Source: Rhizobiaceae bacterium
GTDB lineage: Bacteria > Pseudomonadota > Alphaproteobacteria > Rhizobiales > Rhizobiaceae
NCBI GenBank assembly: GCA_019635755.1
Contig: JAHBYW010000004.1
Span: 310,001 to 374,000, forward strand
Reading direction: 5' to 3'
DNA length: 64,000 nucleotides
Shown: one piece after another, positions 54,802-64,000 of the stretch
Layout: the number at the start of each line of letters is the position of its first letter
Numbering within the stretch: the first letter of the stretch is position 1
Notes under the pieces: generated by a model
The model's database searches: none
Seen by the model: the letters and a program-made list of their open reading frames with translations, nothing else
What the model was told of the DNA's origin: nothing
Translations under genes and position numbers: made by a program

Positions 54802-55980
54802 GCCGGCGAGCAGCACCAGTGCGATCCCGAACGCGGCGACGCCGGCCATGATGAAGAAGCCATGCACGCCGAGGCCGGCATAGATCGGCCCCGAGGCGAG
54901 CGTGACCAGCGCGAAGGCCAGGCCGTTGGCGAAGAACGCGATGCCCTGCGCCGCGCCGGTCCGTTCCTCACCGACCGATTCGGCGATGATCTTCTGGACG
55001 CCGAGCAGCACTAGTGCCGTCGACACGGCATGCAGCGCCTGGGTCGCCAGGAAACCGCTGACACCCGTGCCCGAAGGCTGGACAAGCGGAAACAGCACCC
55101 AGCGGAGGATGGCCGCCGCTCCGGCCATCAGGAGCAGCGTCGAGGTCGATGCATGCCCCAGGACGCGCGTGAACACGAGGAACATGCACACTTCCGCGAC
55201 GACGGCGGACGCCCAGAGGACACCGATCGCGGCGTCGGAGATCCCGATGGAGGTCCAGTAGATGGAACCGAAGCTGAACAGGTAGGAATGCGTGGAGTGG
55301 ATGATCCCGGCGGCGCTGACAAGGAGCAGGAAGTGCCGGTTGAACAGCGACGGACCGGCGGCCTGCATTCCCGCGGCCGACAGCGGCGATGGCCGGCGCG
55401 GCCTCCCGAGGCGCGGCAGGAAGCAGGCGACGACGAGCGCGCCGATCAGCCCCAGCGACATGACCGTCGGGATGATCCCCGGACCGAAGCGGGACAGGAC
55501 AAGGCCGCCCAGCAGGTTCCCGACGAGGAATGCGATCGATCCCCAGATGCGCATGCGCGAATAGTTCGAGCCAAAGCGCCGCACGCCCGAGAGGGCAATG
55601 GAGTCGGCGAGCGGCGAGTGCGGGGACCAGAACACGTGCAGCATCACCGAGACCGCCAGCACGGTGACATAGGTCGGCGGCAGGAAGTAGCCGGCCGACA
55701 GCGCCAGCGTGGCCGCGATCACCGCGATCATCACATAGGCGCGGTCTGGCGCCCGGTCGGCGAGCGACGTGACGTAGGGTGTCGTGACGAGCCGCAGGAA
55801 TTGCGGCGCGGCCAGGATCACCGCGATCTGGGCAGCATCGAAGCCGCTCAGGTCCAGCCAGAGCGGGAAGTAAGGCACGTGGACGCCCACCGGCACGAAC
55901 ATCGCAAAGAACAGCAGCGACACCCTTGCCTCGAACAGGGGCGGCTTGGTGTTCTGATCGGCAGTCGGCTGGGATGCCAT
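54772..55980 (-). CDS. MFS transporter, HcaT-like
   Basis: 402 residues with 12 predicted membrane segments. Features resembling the PPP (phenylpropionate permease) family are FFAMFVPVGVHVPYFPLWL at the start, FLRLVTTPYVTSLADRAPDR as the loop 2-3 motif, and RRFGSNYSRMRIWGSIAFLV, a strongly conserved segment of this family. Substrate is not assignable from sequence. Its 3' end overlaps dgcA by 30 bp. Confidence 0.85.
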   Translation of the reverse strand: MASQPTADQNTKPPLFEARVSLLFFAMFVPVGVHVPYFPLWLDLSGFDAAQIAVILAAPQFLRLVTTPYVTSLADRAPDRAYVMIAVIAATLALSAGYFLPPTYVTVLAVSVMLHVFWSPHSPLADSIALSGVRRFGSNYSRMRIWGSIAFLVGNLLGGLVLSRFGPGIIPTVMSLGLIGALVVACFLPRLGRPRRPSPLSAAGMQAAGPSLFNRHFLLLVSAAGIIHSTHSYLFSFGSIYWTSIGISDAAIGVLWASAVVAEVCMFLVFTRVLGHASTSTLLLMAGAAAILRWVLFPLVQPSGTGVSGFLATQALHAVSTALVLLGVQKIIAESVGEERTGAAQGIAFFANGLAFALVTLASGPIYAGLGVHGFFIMAGVAAFGIALVLLAGSAPQRPIGR

Positions 55981-56088
55981 TGGGCGGGGGAAGGGCGAAT
56001 CGCGTGGAGCGCCGCAGCGTGTTGGGTTCCGCGACGGCGCTTTCGTTAACACGCGCCCATGGGCCCGGAAACCCATGGTCCAATCGAT

Positions 56089-56415
56089 TTATCCGGCCCG
56101 CGCGGTGCTCCGGCATGCCTTCACCGGAACCGTGCGGCGGTCGATCGCCAGACCGCAGGCGCTCAGATCCAGGATGCCGAGAACAGCCGCCCGGCGTCCA
56201 GCCGGAGATGGTCCGGCATCCGGCGCGGTGACCTTCATGTCGTCTCCTGCCGGTGCCCGACGCCATCCCTCGACGATGTCGCCAACGAGGTAGGCCGTCT
56301 CGGCCCTTTGGACCCTCAGGAAGTCCGGCAGGAACTCGGCCATGGCTGCCTTCGAGCCAAGGTGGATGTCCGAGATGAAGAGCGTGCGGACGCGGCGAAC
56401 CTGGCTGCCTGACAT
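56089..56415 (-). pseudogene. Metallophosphoesterase (LpxH-like) N-terminal remnant
   Basis: From ATG at 56415 the frame encodes RTLFISDIHLGSKAAMAEF and ETAYLVGDIVEGWRR. These are the first two metal motifs (DxH and GD) of calcineurin-like UDP-2,3-diacylglucosamine pyrophosphatase-type proteins, which are normally 250-290 residues. Homology ends at about residue 53 (56257). The remaining 55 codons run into an unrelated Arg/Ala-rich sequence. A second ATG at 56238 with GGAG upstream (MKVTAPDAG) might be the start of a fused remnant of the next gene. The GNHE and later His motifs are missing, so the product cannot be active. Confidence 0.75.
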
Positions 56416-56535
56416 GTGCTGTCCCGTATGTGCCCGCGCCCCTATGGCAGAAGTCGCGCGACAAGGATGTGACGGTTGCAGGCTGCGCGCGCCTTCCCTA
56501 TTGCTGGCCCGCACCGGAAGAGAGGAGCGCCCGTC

Positions 56536-57300
56536 ATGGACCTTGGCATTCGCGGAAGGAAGGCGATCGTCTGCGCCTCGAGCAAGGGCCTGGGGAAAGG
56601 CTGCGCGATCGCGCTGGCCGAGGCGGGCTGCGACCTCGTTGTGAACGGCCGCAACGCCGAGCAGCTCGCGCGGACGGCGGCCGAGATCCGCGAGCGCTAC
56701 CGCGTCGAGGTGACGGAGGTTCCGGGCGACGTGTCCGATCCAGCCGTGCAGAAGGCGATGGTGGGCGCCCTTCCCCAGGTCGACATCCTGGTCAACAACA
56801 ATGGCGGGCCGCCGCGCCGCGCCTTCCAGGACATCGACCGTCAGGCGATCCTGGATGGCGTGATCAACAACATGATCACGCCGATTGAACTGATCAAGGC
56901 GGTGCTCGACGGGATGATCGCCCGCGGCTTCGGCCGGGTCGTCAACATAACGTCGCTGACGGTCTACGTTCCGGCGGCGGGGCTAGACGTCTCATCGGGG
57001 GCCCGGGCCGGGCTGACCTCGTTTCTCGCCGCCACGGCGCGCAGCGCCGCCGCCAGCAACGTCACGATCAACAACATCCTTCCCGGGAAGTTCGACACCG
57101 ACCGGCTGCGCGGTGCACGCCCCTCCGGGCAGTCGGAAACGGAGCAGACAGCCAAGCTGATCGCCGACGTTCCCGCCCGGCGGCTGGGCACCCCGGAGGA
57201 GTTCGGGCAGGTCTGCGCCTTCCTCTGCTCCATCCATGCCGGATACATGACGGGCCAGAACATTCCGCTGGACGGCGGCAGCTACGTCAGCGCGTTCTGA
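56536..57300 (+). CDS. SDR family oxidoreductase with atypical active site
   Basis: 254 residues, ATG at 56536 after AGAGGAG. The cofactor motif is CASSKGLGKGCAIALAEAG, and NNNGGPP replaces the usual NNAG. The catalytic Ser lies in VVNITSLTVY. Where classical SDRs have Tyr-x3-Lys, this protein reads SSGARAGLTSF (Ser-x3-Arg), as in the BKR-like subgroup that lacks the Tyr. C-terminal VCAFLCSIHAGYMTGQNIPLDGG is standard. Activity on a carbonyl substrate is therefore uncertain. It stands alone between the LpxH-like remnant and O-antigen ligase. Confidence 0.85.
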   Translation: MDLGIRGRKAIVCASSKGLGKGCAIALAEAGCDLVVNGRNAEQLARTAAEIRERYRVEVTEVPGDVSDPAVQKAMVGALPQVDILVNNNGGPPRRAFQDIDRQAILDGVINNMITPIELIKAVLDGMIARGFGRVVNITSLTVYVPAAGLDVSSGARAGLTSFLAATARSAAASNVTINNILPGKFDTDRLRGARPSGQSETEQTAKLIADVPARRLGTPEEFGQVCAFLCSIHAGYMTGQNIPLDGGSYVSAF

Positions 57301-57436
57301 AAACGCGCGGCGGGAAACGCCGGCGTCAGACGCGCCGACCGGGCATCTCAACCCGCGCGGCGGCGTCGTCAGCCTGGAAATGCACCGTCATGCTTGCGGA
57401 AAGGAGCGGCCGACGGTCGCCTGGCCCACGCTGACC

Positions 57437-58831
57437 TCATGGTCGCGTCCCGCCTGCGTCGAAACCCGCTTGCTTTATGCGGTCGGCCTCCGATGGCGGC
57501 CTCGTCCACCCCGCGTTCAGGAGGGTGGACAACAGCCACCCACGGTTGTTGCTGTCGCCGGCACACCAGAGCAGGATGCCGGCATAGACGCCGAGCTGGT
57601 GGCTGGTGGAGGCATGGGCCAGAACGGTGGTGCTCAATCCGAACAGCACATAGGCCGAGATCACCCACAGAAGCGACAGCCCGATGATCCTGCTCTCGGG
57701 TCTGTCGAGCGCGCGCAAGCCGACGCGGGCGGCGATCCCGATCACGACGCAGAACAGGGCAAGTCCGGCGATGCCCGTTTCCAGGAACAGATCGAGATAC
57801 TGATTGTGCAGGTGATTGAACTTCCGCAATACCGAGTCGGCCGGGATTCCCAGGCTCGGATCGGCGAACACGCCGGGAAACGATCCCAGGCCGTAGCCGA
57901 AGAGCGGTTGGCGGAAGGCGAGGTCGAGTGCGTTGATCCACAGCTCCAGGCGGACCTGGTTCGACGGCGAAAGTGCCTCGGGGCCTTCTCCGGATAGCAA
58001 CGTGCCAAGGTCGCCGATCAGGATCGCCATCCGCGGCAGCGCGATCGGCACCAAGGCGAACACGACGACGATCACGAATGCGGCCGCGACGGCGATCTGG
58101 CCGGCGCTTGGCCTGCGCTTGCTGGCCAGCGCGATCAGCAATGCGAGCGGCGCGGCGGCGAGGAACGTACCCCTTGAGCCCGCTAGGATCAGGGCCAGGA
58201 TCGTCAGTGAGAGCAATGCGGCCAGCGCAGTCGCGCGCCACAAAGCTGGCGTCTGGCCTGCTCGGCCGACGATGGCCAGCGCCACCAAGCCGGCCGAGAC
58301 GGCAAGCACCTCGGAGAACGGGATCGGATTCGTGTTGCCGCCGACCCGGTCGCCGAGCTCCAGCGAGAGAAACGAAACACCCTGGAAACAGGCGACCGCG
58401 ATGGCCGCGATTGCGTTGAACAGGGCCGAAGCAATGAGAAAGCGGTACAGATACTCACGGTTTCCGCCAAACAGCGAGAGCAGGAAGAACCCGTTGATCG
58501 CACCGAGGATCAACCGCGAGGGATTGTCCAGCTGGCGCATTTCACCATCGAAGATGAGCACGTTTGCGACGAGAAAGGCGCCGAAGAGGATCGTCGCGGC
58601 AAAGTAGAGACGGACGGCGCGGGATACGTCATCGACGAAGCGAAGCTGCGGAACGAGCGCCAGCCCGGCGAGCATGCTGAACGCATAGGCGATGCCATAG
58701 GCAGAATCGACACCGATCAGCGCCACGGAGAGCGCGAAACTGCTGATGCACAGGATCGTCAGCAGCCGCCCCAGGCCATTGCTCGTCGCCTGGGACGCGA
58801 ACACTTTTGACAATTTCAAACCCGCCCCCAC
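57437..58831 (-). CDS. O-antigen ligase / polymerase family membrane protein
   Basis: 464 residues from GTG at 58831, with about 12 membrane helices. The Wzy_C signature is visible: LAGSRGTFLAAAPLALL, then a large periplasmic loop with RLELWINALDLAFRQPLFGYGLG and the motif RKFNHLHNQYLDLFLETG containing the conserved H-x-H-N. This fits WaaL-type ligation of O-antigen to lipid A-core, or polysaccharide polymerisation. No other LPS genes are adjacent. GTG at 58804 is a possible later start. Confidence 0.85.
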   Translation of the reverse strand: MGAGLKLSKVFASQATSNGLGRLLTILCISSFALSVALIGVDSAYGIAYAFSMLAGLALVPQLRFVDDVSRAVRLYFAATILFGAFLVANVLIFDGEMRQLDNPSRLILGAINGFFLLSLFGGNREYLYRFLIASALFNAIAAIAVACFQGVSFLSLELGDRVGGNTNPIPFSEVLAVSAGLVALAIVGRAGQTPALWRATALAALLSLTILALILAGSRGTFLAAAPLALLIALASKRRPSAGQIAVAAAFVIVVVFALVPIALPRMAILIGDLGTLLSGEGPEALSPSNQVRLELWINALDLAFRQPLFGYGLGSFPGVFADPSLGIPADSVLRKFNHLHNQYLDLFLETGIAGLALFCVVIGIAARVGLRALDRPESRIIGLSLLWVISAYVLFGLSTTVLAHASTSHQLGVYAGILLWCAGDSNNRGWLLSTLLNAGWTRPPSEADRIKQAGFDAGGTRP

Positions 58832-58970
58832 GCCGGTCGAAAAGATTAGGCACCGCGAACGGAAAGCTGGCTTCAGGCTATTGCTTCAACACGCGAACCG
58901 GACTTGAACTCCGCGGCCGCCCACCGCGTCCCTCGATCCGAACTCGTTCTCCCGTCCAATCTGTGAGACC

Positions 58971-61292
58971 ATGGCTCCCATGAACGATACCAGCCGAAAG
59001 CCCGATATCACGGATCTCGATCAACAGGCACTGTTTTTCCACCGGCACCCCATCCCGGGCAAGCTGGAAATCCAGGCGACCAAGCCGCTTGGCAACCAGC
59101 GCGACCTGGCGCTCGCCTATTCGCCGGGCGTTGCTGCGCCGTGTCTGGCGATCAAGGACGACTCTTCCGCGGCCGCGCTCTACACCGGCAGGCAGAACCT
59201 GGTCGCCGTCGTGTCGAACGGCTCGGCCGTGCTCGGTCTCGGAAACATCGGGCCACTTGCCTCCAAGCCGGTGATGGAAGGCAAGGCGGTTCTTTTCAAG
59301 AAGTTCGCGGGGATCGACGTCTTCGATATCGAGATCGACGCGCCGGGCATCGACCGAATGGTCGAGACGGTCGCCGCGCTCGAGCCCACCTTCGGGGGCA
59401 TCAACCTGGAGGACATCAAGGCGCCCGAATGCTTCGAGGTGGAAGAGCGGCTGAAGGCGCGCATGGGCATCCCCGTCTTCCATGACGACCAGCACGGCAC
59501 CGCCATCATCGTCGCGGCGGCGGTCCTGAACGGGCTGGAACTCGCCGGCAAGGCGCTCGGCTCCGTGAAGATCGTCACCTCCGGCGCGGGTGCCGCCGCA
59601 TTGGCCTGCCTCAACCTGCTGGTGTCGCTGGGCGCCCGGCGCGAGAATATCTGGGTCACGGACCGCTTCGGCGTCGCCTATGCCGGGCGCGTCGACGAGA
59701 TGGACCGCTGGAAGGACCCCTACGTCAAGGATACCGGCGCGCGCGTGCTTGCCGACGTGATCGAGGGCGCCGACGTGTTCCTGGGTCTGTCGGCGGCAAA
59801 CGTCCTGCACCAAAACCTGCTCCGTCACATGGCCGACAAGCCGCTGATCCTGGCGCTGGCCAATCCGACACCCGAGATCATGCCCGAAGTGGCGCGGGCC
59901 GCGCGGCCGGACGCGATGATCTGCACCGGCCGGTCGGACTTTCCCAACCAGGTCAACAACGTGCTGTGCTTTCCCTACATTTTCCGGGGCGCCCTCGACA
60001 GCGGGGCTCGCGCTATCAACGAGGAGATGAAGATGGCAGCGGTTCGCGCCATCGCCGCGCTGGCGCGCGAAGAGCCCTCCGACGTCGCTGCGCGCGCCTA
60101 TGCCGGCGAGACGCCGACCTTCGGCCCGGACCATTTGATCCCCTCCCCGTTCGACCCCCGGCTGATCCTGCGGATAGCGCCCGCGGTGGCGAAAGCCGCC
60201 TGTGACAGCGGCGTGGCGGCCAGGCCGATCGAGGATTGGCCAGCCTATCTCGACAGGCTCAATCGCTTCGTCTTCCGCTCCGGCTTGATCATGAAACCTG
60301 TCTTCTCGGCCGCCAAGGCGTCCGGTGCGAAGCGTGTGATCTACGCCGACGGCGAAGACGAGCGCATCCTCCGCGCCGCCCAAGTGGTGCTTGAGGAAGG
60401 CATCGCCGAGCCGATCCTCATCGGCCGCCCGCATGTGGTCGAGGTGCGCGCCAAGCGTTACGGCCTGAAGATCAGGCCGGACAAGGACTTCGCGCTCATC
60501 AATCCGGAAGACGATCCGCGCTATCGCGATTATGTCGACCTGCTGATCCGCCTGGCCGGCCGGCGCGGCGTCACGCAAGAAGCTGCCCGCACGATGGTTC
60601 GCACCGACACGACTGTGATCGCGGCGCTGGCGCTGCACCGTGGCGATGCAGACGCGATGATCTGTGGCCTCGAGGGCCGCTTCGAACGGCATCTGCGCAA
60701 CGTGCGCCTGATCATCGGGGCACGGCCGGACGTCATCGACAGGGACCTCTCGGCACTGTCGATGCTGATCACCCAGCGCGGAGTCGTCTTCTTCACCGAC
60801 ACTTACGTGACCGTCGATCCGAGCGCCGCCGAGATCGCGGAGATGACCATCCTCGCCTCGGAGGCGATCCGCCGCTTCGGCATCCAGCCGAAGGCGGCGC
60901 TGCTGGCGCATTCCAATTTCGGCTCCCGCGACACGCCGTCCGCGCGCAAGATGCGCGAGGCGGCGGAGATCCTGAAGCGCCGGGCGCCCGACCTGGAGAG
61001 CGACGGGGAGATGCACGGGGATGCGGCCCTGTCCGAGACGCTCCGGCAGCGCGTGTTCCCGCATTCCACGCTGAAAGGCGAGGCGAACCTGCTGGTGTTC
61101 CCGAACCTCGATTCCGCCAATATCGCGCTGACCACGGTCAAGCAGATGACCGACGCCCTCCATGTCGGGCCGATCCTGCTCGGCGCCGCGCGCCCCGCCC
61201 ATATCCTCACCCCGTCGGTGACATCGCGAGGCGTGGTCAACATGAGTGCGATCGCCGTCGTCGAGGCCTCGAAGGTCGCACCCCTGCCCTGA
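58971..61292 (+). CDS. maeB: NADP-dependent malic enzyme with phosphotransacetylase-like domain
   Basis: 773 residues. Oxidative decarboxylation of malate to pyruvate, supplying NADPH and pyruvate. The N-terminal malic enzyme part (1-430) contains [30 protein letters not shown] and the dinucleotide-binding [14 protein letters not shown]. The C-terminal part (about 440-770) is homologous to phosphate acetyltransferase ([35 protein letters not shown]) and acts as an allosteric region sensing acetyl-CoA. This is the long form usual in Rhizobiales. An ATG at 58980 is a possible start. Confidence 0.95.
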   Translation: MAPMNDTSRKPDITDLDQQALFFHRHPIPGKLEIQATKPLGNQRDLALAYSPGVAAPCLAIKDDSSAAALYTGRQNLVAVVSNGSAVLGLGNIGPLASKPVMEGKAVLFKKFAGIDVFDIEIDAPGIDRMVETVAALEPTFGGINLEDIKAPECFEVEERLKARMGIPVFHDDQHGTAIIVAAAVLNGLELAGKALGSVKIVTSGAGAAALACLNLLVSLGARRENIWVTDRFGVAYAGRVDEMDRWKDPYVKDTGARVLADVIEGADVFLGLSAANVLHQNLLRHMADKPLILALANPTPEIMPEVARAARPDAMICTGRSDFPNQVNNVLCFPYIFRGALDSGARAINEEMKMAAVRAIAALAREEPSDVAARAYAGETPTFGPDHLIPSPFDPRLILRIAPAVAKAACDSGVAARPIEDWPAYLDRLNRFVFRSGLIMKPVFSAAKASGAKRVIYADGEDERILRAAQVVLEEGIAEPILIGRPHVVEVRAKRYGLKIRPDKDFALINPEDDPRYRDYVDLLIRLAGRRGVTQEAARTMVRTDTTVIAALALHRGDADAMICGLEGRFERHLRNVRLIIGARPDVIDRDLSALSMLITQRGVVFFTDTYVTVDPSAAEIAEMTILASEAIRRFGIQPKAALLAHSNFGSRDTPSARKMREAAEILKRRAPDLESDGEMHGDAALSETLRQRVFPHSTLKGEANLLVFPNLDSANIALTTVKQMTDALHVGPILLGAARPAHILTPSVTSRGVVNMSAIAVVEASKVAPLP

Positions 61293-61392
61293 ACCGTCGC
61301 GCAGCCACGCAAGCAGCCACAAGCTAAACGAAAGGTTAACCGCGTAGCGGATACGGTCGGACGATGGACGGTCGCGTGTCGGCGGAGATCGG

Positions 61393-62520
61393 ATGACCCT
61401 GGGCGGACGCAGGCTGGCGGGACTTGCGGCGATGGCCATCGCCGCGCTCGCCGTCGGCGCGGGCGAAACGTCCGCGGCGTCGCGGGTCTGCCGGCAACTT
61501 GAGGCGCAGCTTGCCGGCGCGACAGGCGGCACGGGGAGTGCGGCCCAGGTGCGGAAATATGACCGCGCCATCGAGAGGCAGCGCGAACAGCTCTCCAAGG
61601 CACGGGCCAACGCGCGCCGCGCGGGATGCACCTTCACCCTCTTCGGCCGCGACCGCTGCAGCGCCATCAACGCCCAGATCGAGAGGATGGAGACCAATCT
61701 CGATTCGCTCCAGGGCACGCGCAGCCGCCTGTCCGGCGGCGGAACGTCACGGAGCGAACGCGCCCGCATTCTCGCGTCGATCGAGGCCAATGGATGCCGC
61801 GACAGCGAAACCGTCGTCGCGTCCCGCCGCCTGCCGCCCGCTCTGACCGCGCGCGGGCGCGACGGCGTCTCGCTGTTCGACCAGTTGCGCCGGGACGGCG
61901 ACACGACGGAAACGACGCTGATGGAGCAGGCCGACGGCGTCTACGGCCCAGCCGGCAGCTACCGGACGATGTGCGTCCGAACCTGCGACGGCTACTTTTT
62001 CCCGATGTCGGCGCGTTCGTCGGGCCGCGATTTCGGCCGCGATCTCCAGAACTGCGAAGCGATGTGCCCCGGCACGGAGATGCAGCTCTACTATCAGGGG
62101 GCCAACGCCGAGAACTCGGACGAAATGGTGTCGGCGGCCAGCGGCGAGGCCTACATGTCGCTGCCGACCGCCTATCAGTACAAGCAGGTCGGCGTCGACC
62201 GGCCTGCCGGTTGCGGCTGCAACCCCACCAAGGGTTTCGCCCTTCTTGGCGACGGCGCCAAGCCGGTCGACGATCGCACCGCGAGTATCCCCCTGCCGGC
62301 CGGTCGTCCCGATCCGGCCGCCGACCCGGAGACCATCGCCAATCTCGAAGGCGGTCTCGACGCCGCGACTGTCGGCCGCCTCTTGAAGCCCAAGGCCGCA
62401 TTGGCCGCTCCGCCGGTCGACCCGGCCGACCGCAAGGTCAGGGTCGTCGGGCCAGCGTTCCTGCCCGACCAAGAAGGGGCAATAGATCTGCGAGCTCCGG
62501 GCCAGAAGAAAGTCCAGTGA
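61393..62520 (+). CDS. DUF2865 domain-containing secreted protein
   Basis: 375 residues; ATG at 61393 has GGAG upstream. A signal peptide is present ([21 protein letters not shown]). A coiled-coil region ([20 protein letters not shown]) precedes the cysteine-containing DUF2865 core: [37 protein letters not shown] and [16 protein letters not shown]. At least six Cys suggest disulfides in the periplasm. Alphaproteobacterial family of unknown function. Its last 83 bp overlap the 3' end of the convergent gltX gene. Confidence 0.87.
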   Translation: MTLGGRRLAGLAAMAIAALAVGAGETSAASRVCRQLEAQLAGATGGTGSAAQVRKYDRAIERQREQLSKARANARRAGCTFTLFGRDRCSAINAQIERMETNLDSLQGTRSRLSGGGTSRSERARILASIEANGCRDSETVVASRRLPPALTARGRDGVSLFDQLRRDGDTTETTLMEQADGVYGPAGSYRTMCVRTCDGYFFPMSARSSGRDFGRDLQNCEAMCPGTEMQLYYQGANAENSDEMVSAASGEAYMSLPTAYQYKQVGVDRPAGCGCNPTKGFALLGDGAKPVDDRTASIPLPAGRPDPAADPETIANLEGGLDAATVGRLLKPKAALAAPPVDPADRKVRVVGPAFLPDQEGAIDLRAPGQKKVQ

Positions 62521-63811
62521 GCGCCAGCCTTAGCGGCGCGAAGAGGGCCTTTCCCTTGCGCCCACTGGCTTCTTTCACCCGCTCGGTCCAGACCTTCCAC
62601 GTGCCGTGATCCCAGGGTTCGGGCGGCAACATGTCGAAGGCGTCGCGGACGAAGCCAATATCCTCGTCCGAAAACGCTGGTGCGGCATCCGGTCCCTGAT
62701 CGACGATCCGCCACCATCGGGCGGCGTCCGAAACACGGTCGAGATTGCCCCGGACGGCCAGCCACAGCGCTTCCGCCCTGTCCGCAGGCACGCCGGAGCG
62801 TGCCAGCCGATCGCGGACGTCTTCGTACGGCATCTGGTGGATCAGCGCGCGATTGAGCTGGACGAGATCGGCCGGATCGAACTTGGAGGCGGAATGCGAG
62901 GTCCGCTCCAGGTCGAAGTGGGTGGCGAGCGCCTCCATCGACGGCATCGCTGAAACATTCTCGGACGTCCCGATCAGGACTGCCAGCGAGGCGACCGCCA
63001 TGGGCTCGATCCCGTCCTCGGCGAGGCTCTTCACCGAGAGCGCCCCGGTCCGCTTCGACAAACCCTCGCCGGAGGCGGCCGTCAGCAGATTGTGATGGCC
63101 GAACACGGGCGACTGGGTCCCGAGCGCGTGAAACAGGGCAATCTGAACACCGGTGTTGGTAACGTGATCGTCGCCGCGGATGATGTGGCTGATGCCGAGG
63201 TCCGCGTCGTCGACGACCGACGTGAAGGTGTAGAGATAGGTGCCGTCGGCGCGCACCATAACCGGGTCGGACAGCGATGCGAGGTCGACGGTCTCCTCGC
63301 CGCGCACGAGATCGTGCCAGCGTACCTCGGTGCGGCGCGGCTGGGCGGGATCGCCGTCGAAATTCGGCAGCAGGAACCGCCAGTACGGCGTGCGGCCTTC
63401 CGCTTCCAGCGCCGCCCGCTCCTCCCCGGTCAGCCTCAGCGCCTCGCGTCCGTAAACCGGCGGCAGGCGGCGCGAGAGGCGCACCTTGCGCCGCAGTTCC
63501 AGTTCTTCCGCAGTCTCGTAGCAGGGGTAGAGCAGCCCCGCCGCCTTCAGCCGGTCGGCGGCGGCGGCATAGGTGTCGAAACGCGCCGACTGGTGGACGG
63601 TGACGTCGGGGCGGATCCCCAGCCAGTGCAGGTCGGTCTGGATTTGGTCCGCATATTCCTGGCGCGAACGGGCGACGTCCGTGTCGTCGAAGCGCAGGAT
63701 GAAACGCCCACCCGATTTCAGAGCGAACAGCCAGTTGAACAGGGCGGTCCGCGCGTTGCCGATGTGGATGTTGCCGGTGGGGGACGGCGCGAAGCGGACG
63801 GTCACGGTCAT
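62438..63811 (-). CDS. gltX: Glutamate--tRNA ligase
   Basis: 457 residues. Class I synthetase charging tRNA-Glu. The HIGH-type motif is [20 protein letters not shown], and the KMSKS-type motif is [14 protein letters not shown] near residue 245. [14 protein letters not shown] and [12 protein letters not shown] are the typical active-site loops. The C-terminal anticodon-binding helices end in [19 protein letters not shown]. Rhizobiales often carry two GltX copies; this is the shorter type. The last 27 codons overlap the opposite-strand DUF2865 gene. Confidence 0.93.
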   Translation of the reverse strand: MTVTVRFAPSPTGNIHIGNARTALFNWLFALKSGGRFILRFDDTDVARSRQEYADQIQTDLHWLGIRPDVTVHQSARFDTYAAAADRLKAAGLLYPCYETAEELELRRKVRLSRRLPPVYGREALRLTGEERAALEAEGRTPYWRFLLPNFDGDPAQPRRTEVRWHDLVRGEETVDLASLSDPVMVRADGTYLYTFTSVVDDADLGISHIIRGDDHVTNTGVQIALFHALGTQSPVFGHHNLLTAASGEGLSKRTGALSVKSLAEDGIEPMAVASLAVLIGTSENVSAMPSMEALATHFDLERTSHSASKFDPADLVQLNRALIHQMPYEDVRDRLARSGVPADRAEALWLAVRGNLDRVSDAARWWRIVDQGPDAAPAFSDEDIGFVRDAFDMLPPEPWDHGTWKVWTERVKEASGRKGKALFAPLRLALTGLSSGPELADLLPLLGRAGTLARRP

Positions 63812-63860
63812 GGCGCTCGCCTATCCGAAGGCACCAGCCTTGGCAACGCACGCGGTCTGG

Positions 63861-64000
63861 CTACGGGGCGGTTGCGGCGGGGTTCTGCTCGAGAGCCCGC
63901 GCCCTGGCGCGCACCGACACATAGGCCAACACCAGCGAGGCCGCGAAGCAATACAGCCCCATCGCGATGAGTTGCCCGGGATAGGGAACGCCGATGTCGA
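63861..64000 (-). CDS. C-terminal end of a membrane protein (partial)
   Basis: The frame enters from the right edge and ends with TAG at 63861-63863, giving 45 visible residues. It contains a membrane helix (QLIAMGLYCFAASLVLAYVS) followed by a basic and then Ala/Pro-rich tail (RARARALEQNPAATAP). It lies 49 bp upstream of gltX on the same strand. The family cannot be assigned from this fragment. Confidence 0.5.
   Translation of the reverse strand, partial: DIGVPYPGQLIAMGLYCFAASLVLAYVSVRARARALEQNPAATAP

Overview
The window is a stretch of chromosome from an alphaproteobacterium, most likely in the order Hyphomicrobiales (Rhizobiales) and close to the Mesorhizobium/Phyllobacteriaceae group. The evidence is the high G+C, the DUF2497-type PopZ, a 2274-residue Growth Pole Ring (GPR) homologue that belongs to polar-growing Rhizobiales, the TrxR-like ferredoxin reductase paired with an adrenodoxin-type ferredoxin, and the general gene content. 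No rRNA is present, so the genus is an inference. Almost everything is ordinary chromosomal coding sequence; there is no phage, IS element, CRISPR array or replication origin.

Layout. 1-5.6 kb: popZ, tolC and pcm on the minus strand, then tRNA-Cys, a small membrane protein, tRNA-Asn and an RTX calcium-binding protein. 5.8-9.3 kb: a lipid-modification cluster (FAD oxidoreductase, DUF1365, cyclopropane-fatty-acid synthase). 9.4-14.6 kb: a small lipoprotein, a Tat-exported 2',3'-cyclic phosphodiesterase, a TIR-membrane-caspase-like fusion and a broken NADH dehydrogenase. 14.7-22 kb: 5-formyl-THF cyclo-ligase, an Lrp regulator divergent from alanine dehydrogenase, a glycine-rich autotransporter divergent from an HxlR regulator, and a truncated EF-G-like gene. 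22-26.7 kb: DUF1203, an OmpA-like protein and a cysK-alaX-sseA-GNAT operon. 26.9-36.7 kb: SDR, alpha/beta hydrolase, MFS, RhlE-type helicase, DUF1697/ilvA, trkH with an M24-like protein. 36.9-42.5 kb: an orphan TadG-like protein, folP-folB-folK, a DUF922 protease, ferredoxin plus its reductase, an HPt protein. 42.7-49.5 kb: gpr. 49.6-53.7 kb: a complete Mla/MCE lipid-transport operon. 53.8-64 kb: dgcA-like racemase, MFS, an LpxH-like remnant, SDR, O-antigen ligase, maeB, DUF2865, gltX, and the end of a membrane protein.

Two themes connect many genes. One is the envelope: TolC, RTX protein, autotransporter, OmpA-like protein, Mla system, CFA synthase cluster, O-antigen ligase, and the polar-growth proteins PopZ and GPR. 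The other is small-molecule metabolism: folate, cysteine/sulfur, alanine, threonine and malate.

The most unusual items are: (1) a TIR-TM-caspase-like protein in which the Cys-bearing DACRDNP segment has moved to the extreme C-terminus and the His dyad motif reads AGNA instead of AGHG; (2) a GGTTAC-N6-GTAACC inverted repeat with further half-sites between the autotransporter and its divergent HxlR-type regulator; (3) the 29- and 36-residue repeats of GPR, which resolve into 11- and 7-residue steps; (4) three decayed genes (ndh-like, EF-G-like, LpxH-like) in otherwise intact surroundings. All functional statements come from reading motifs and family knowledge; no database search was possible.
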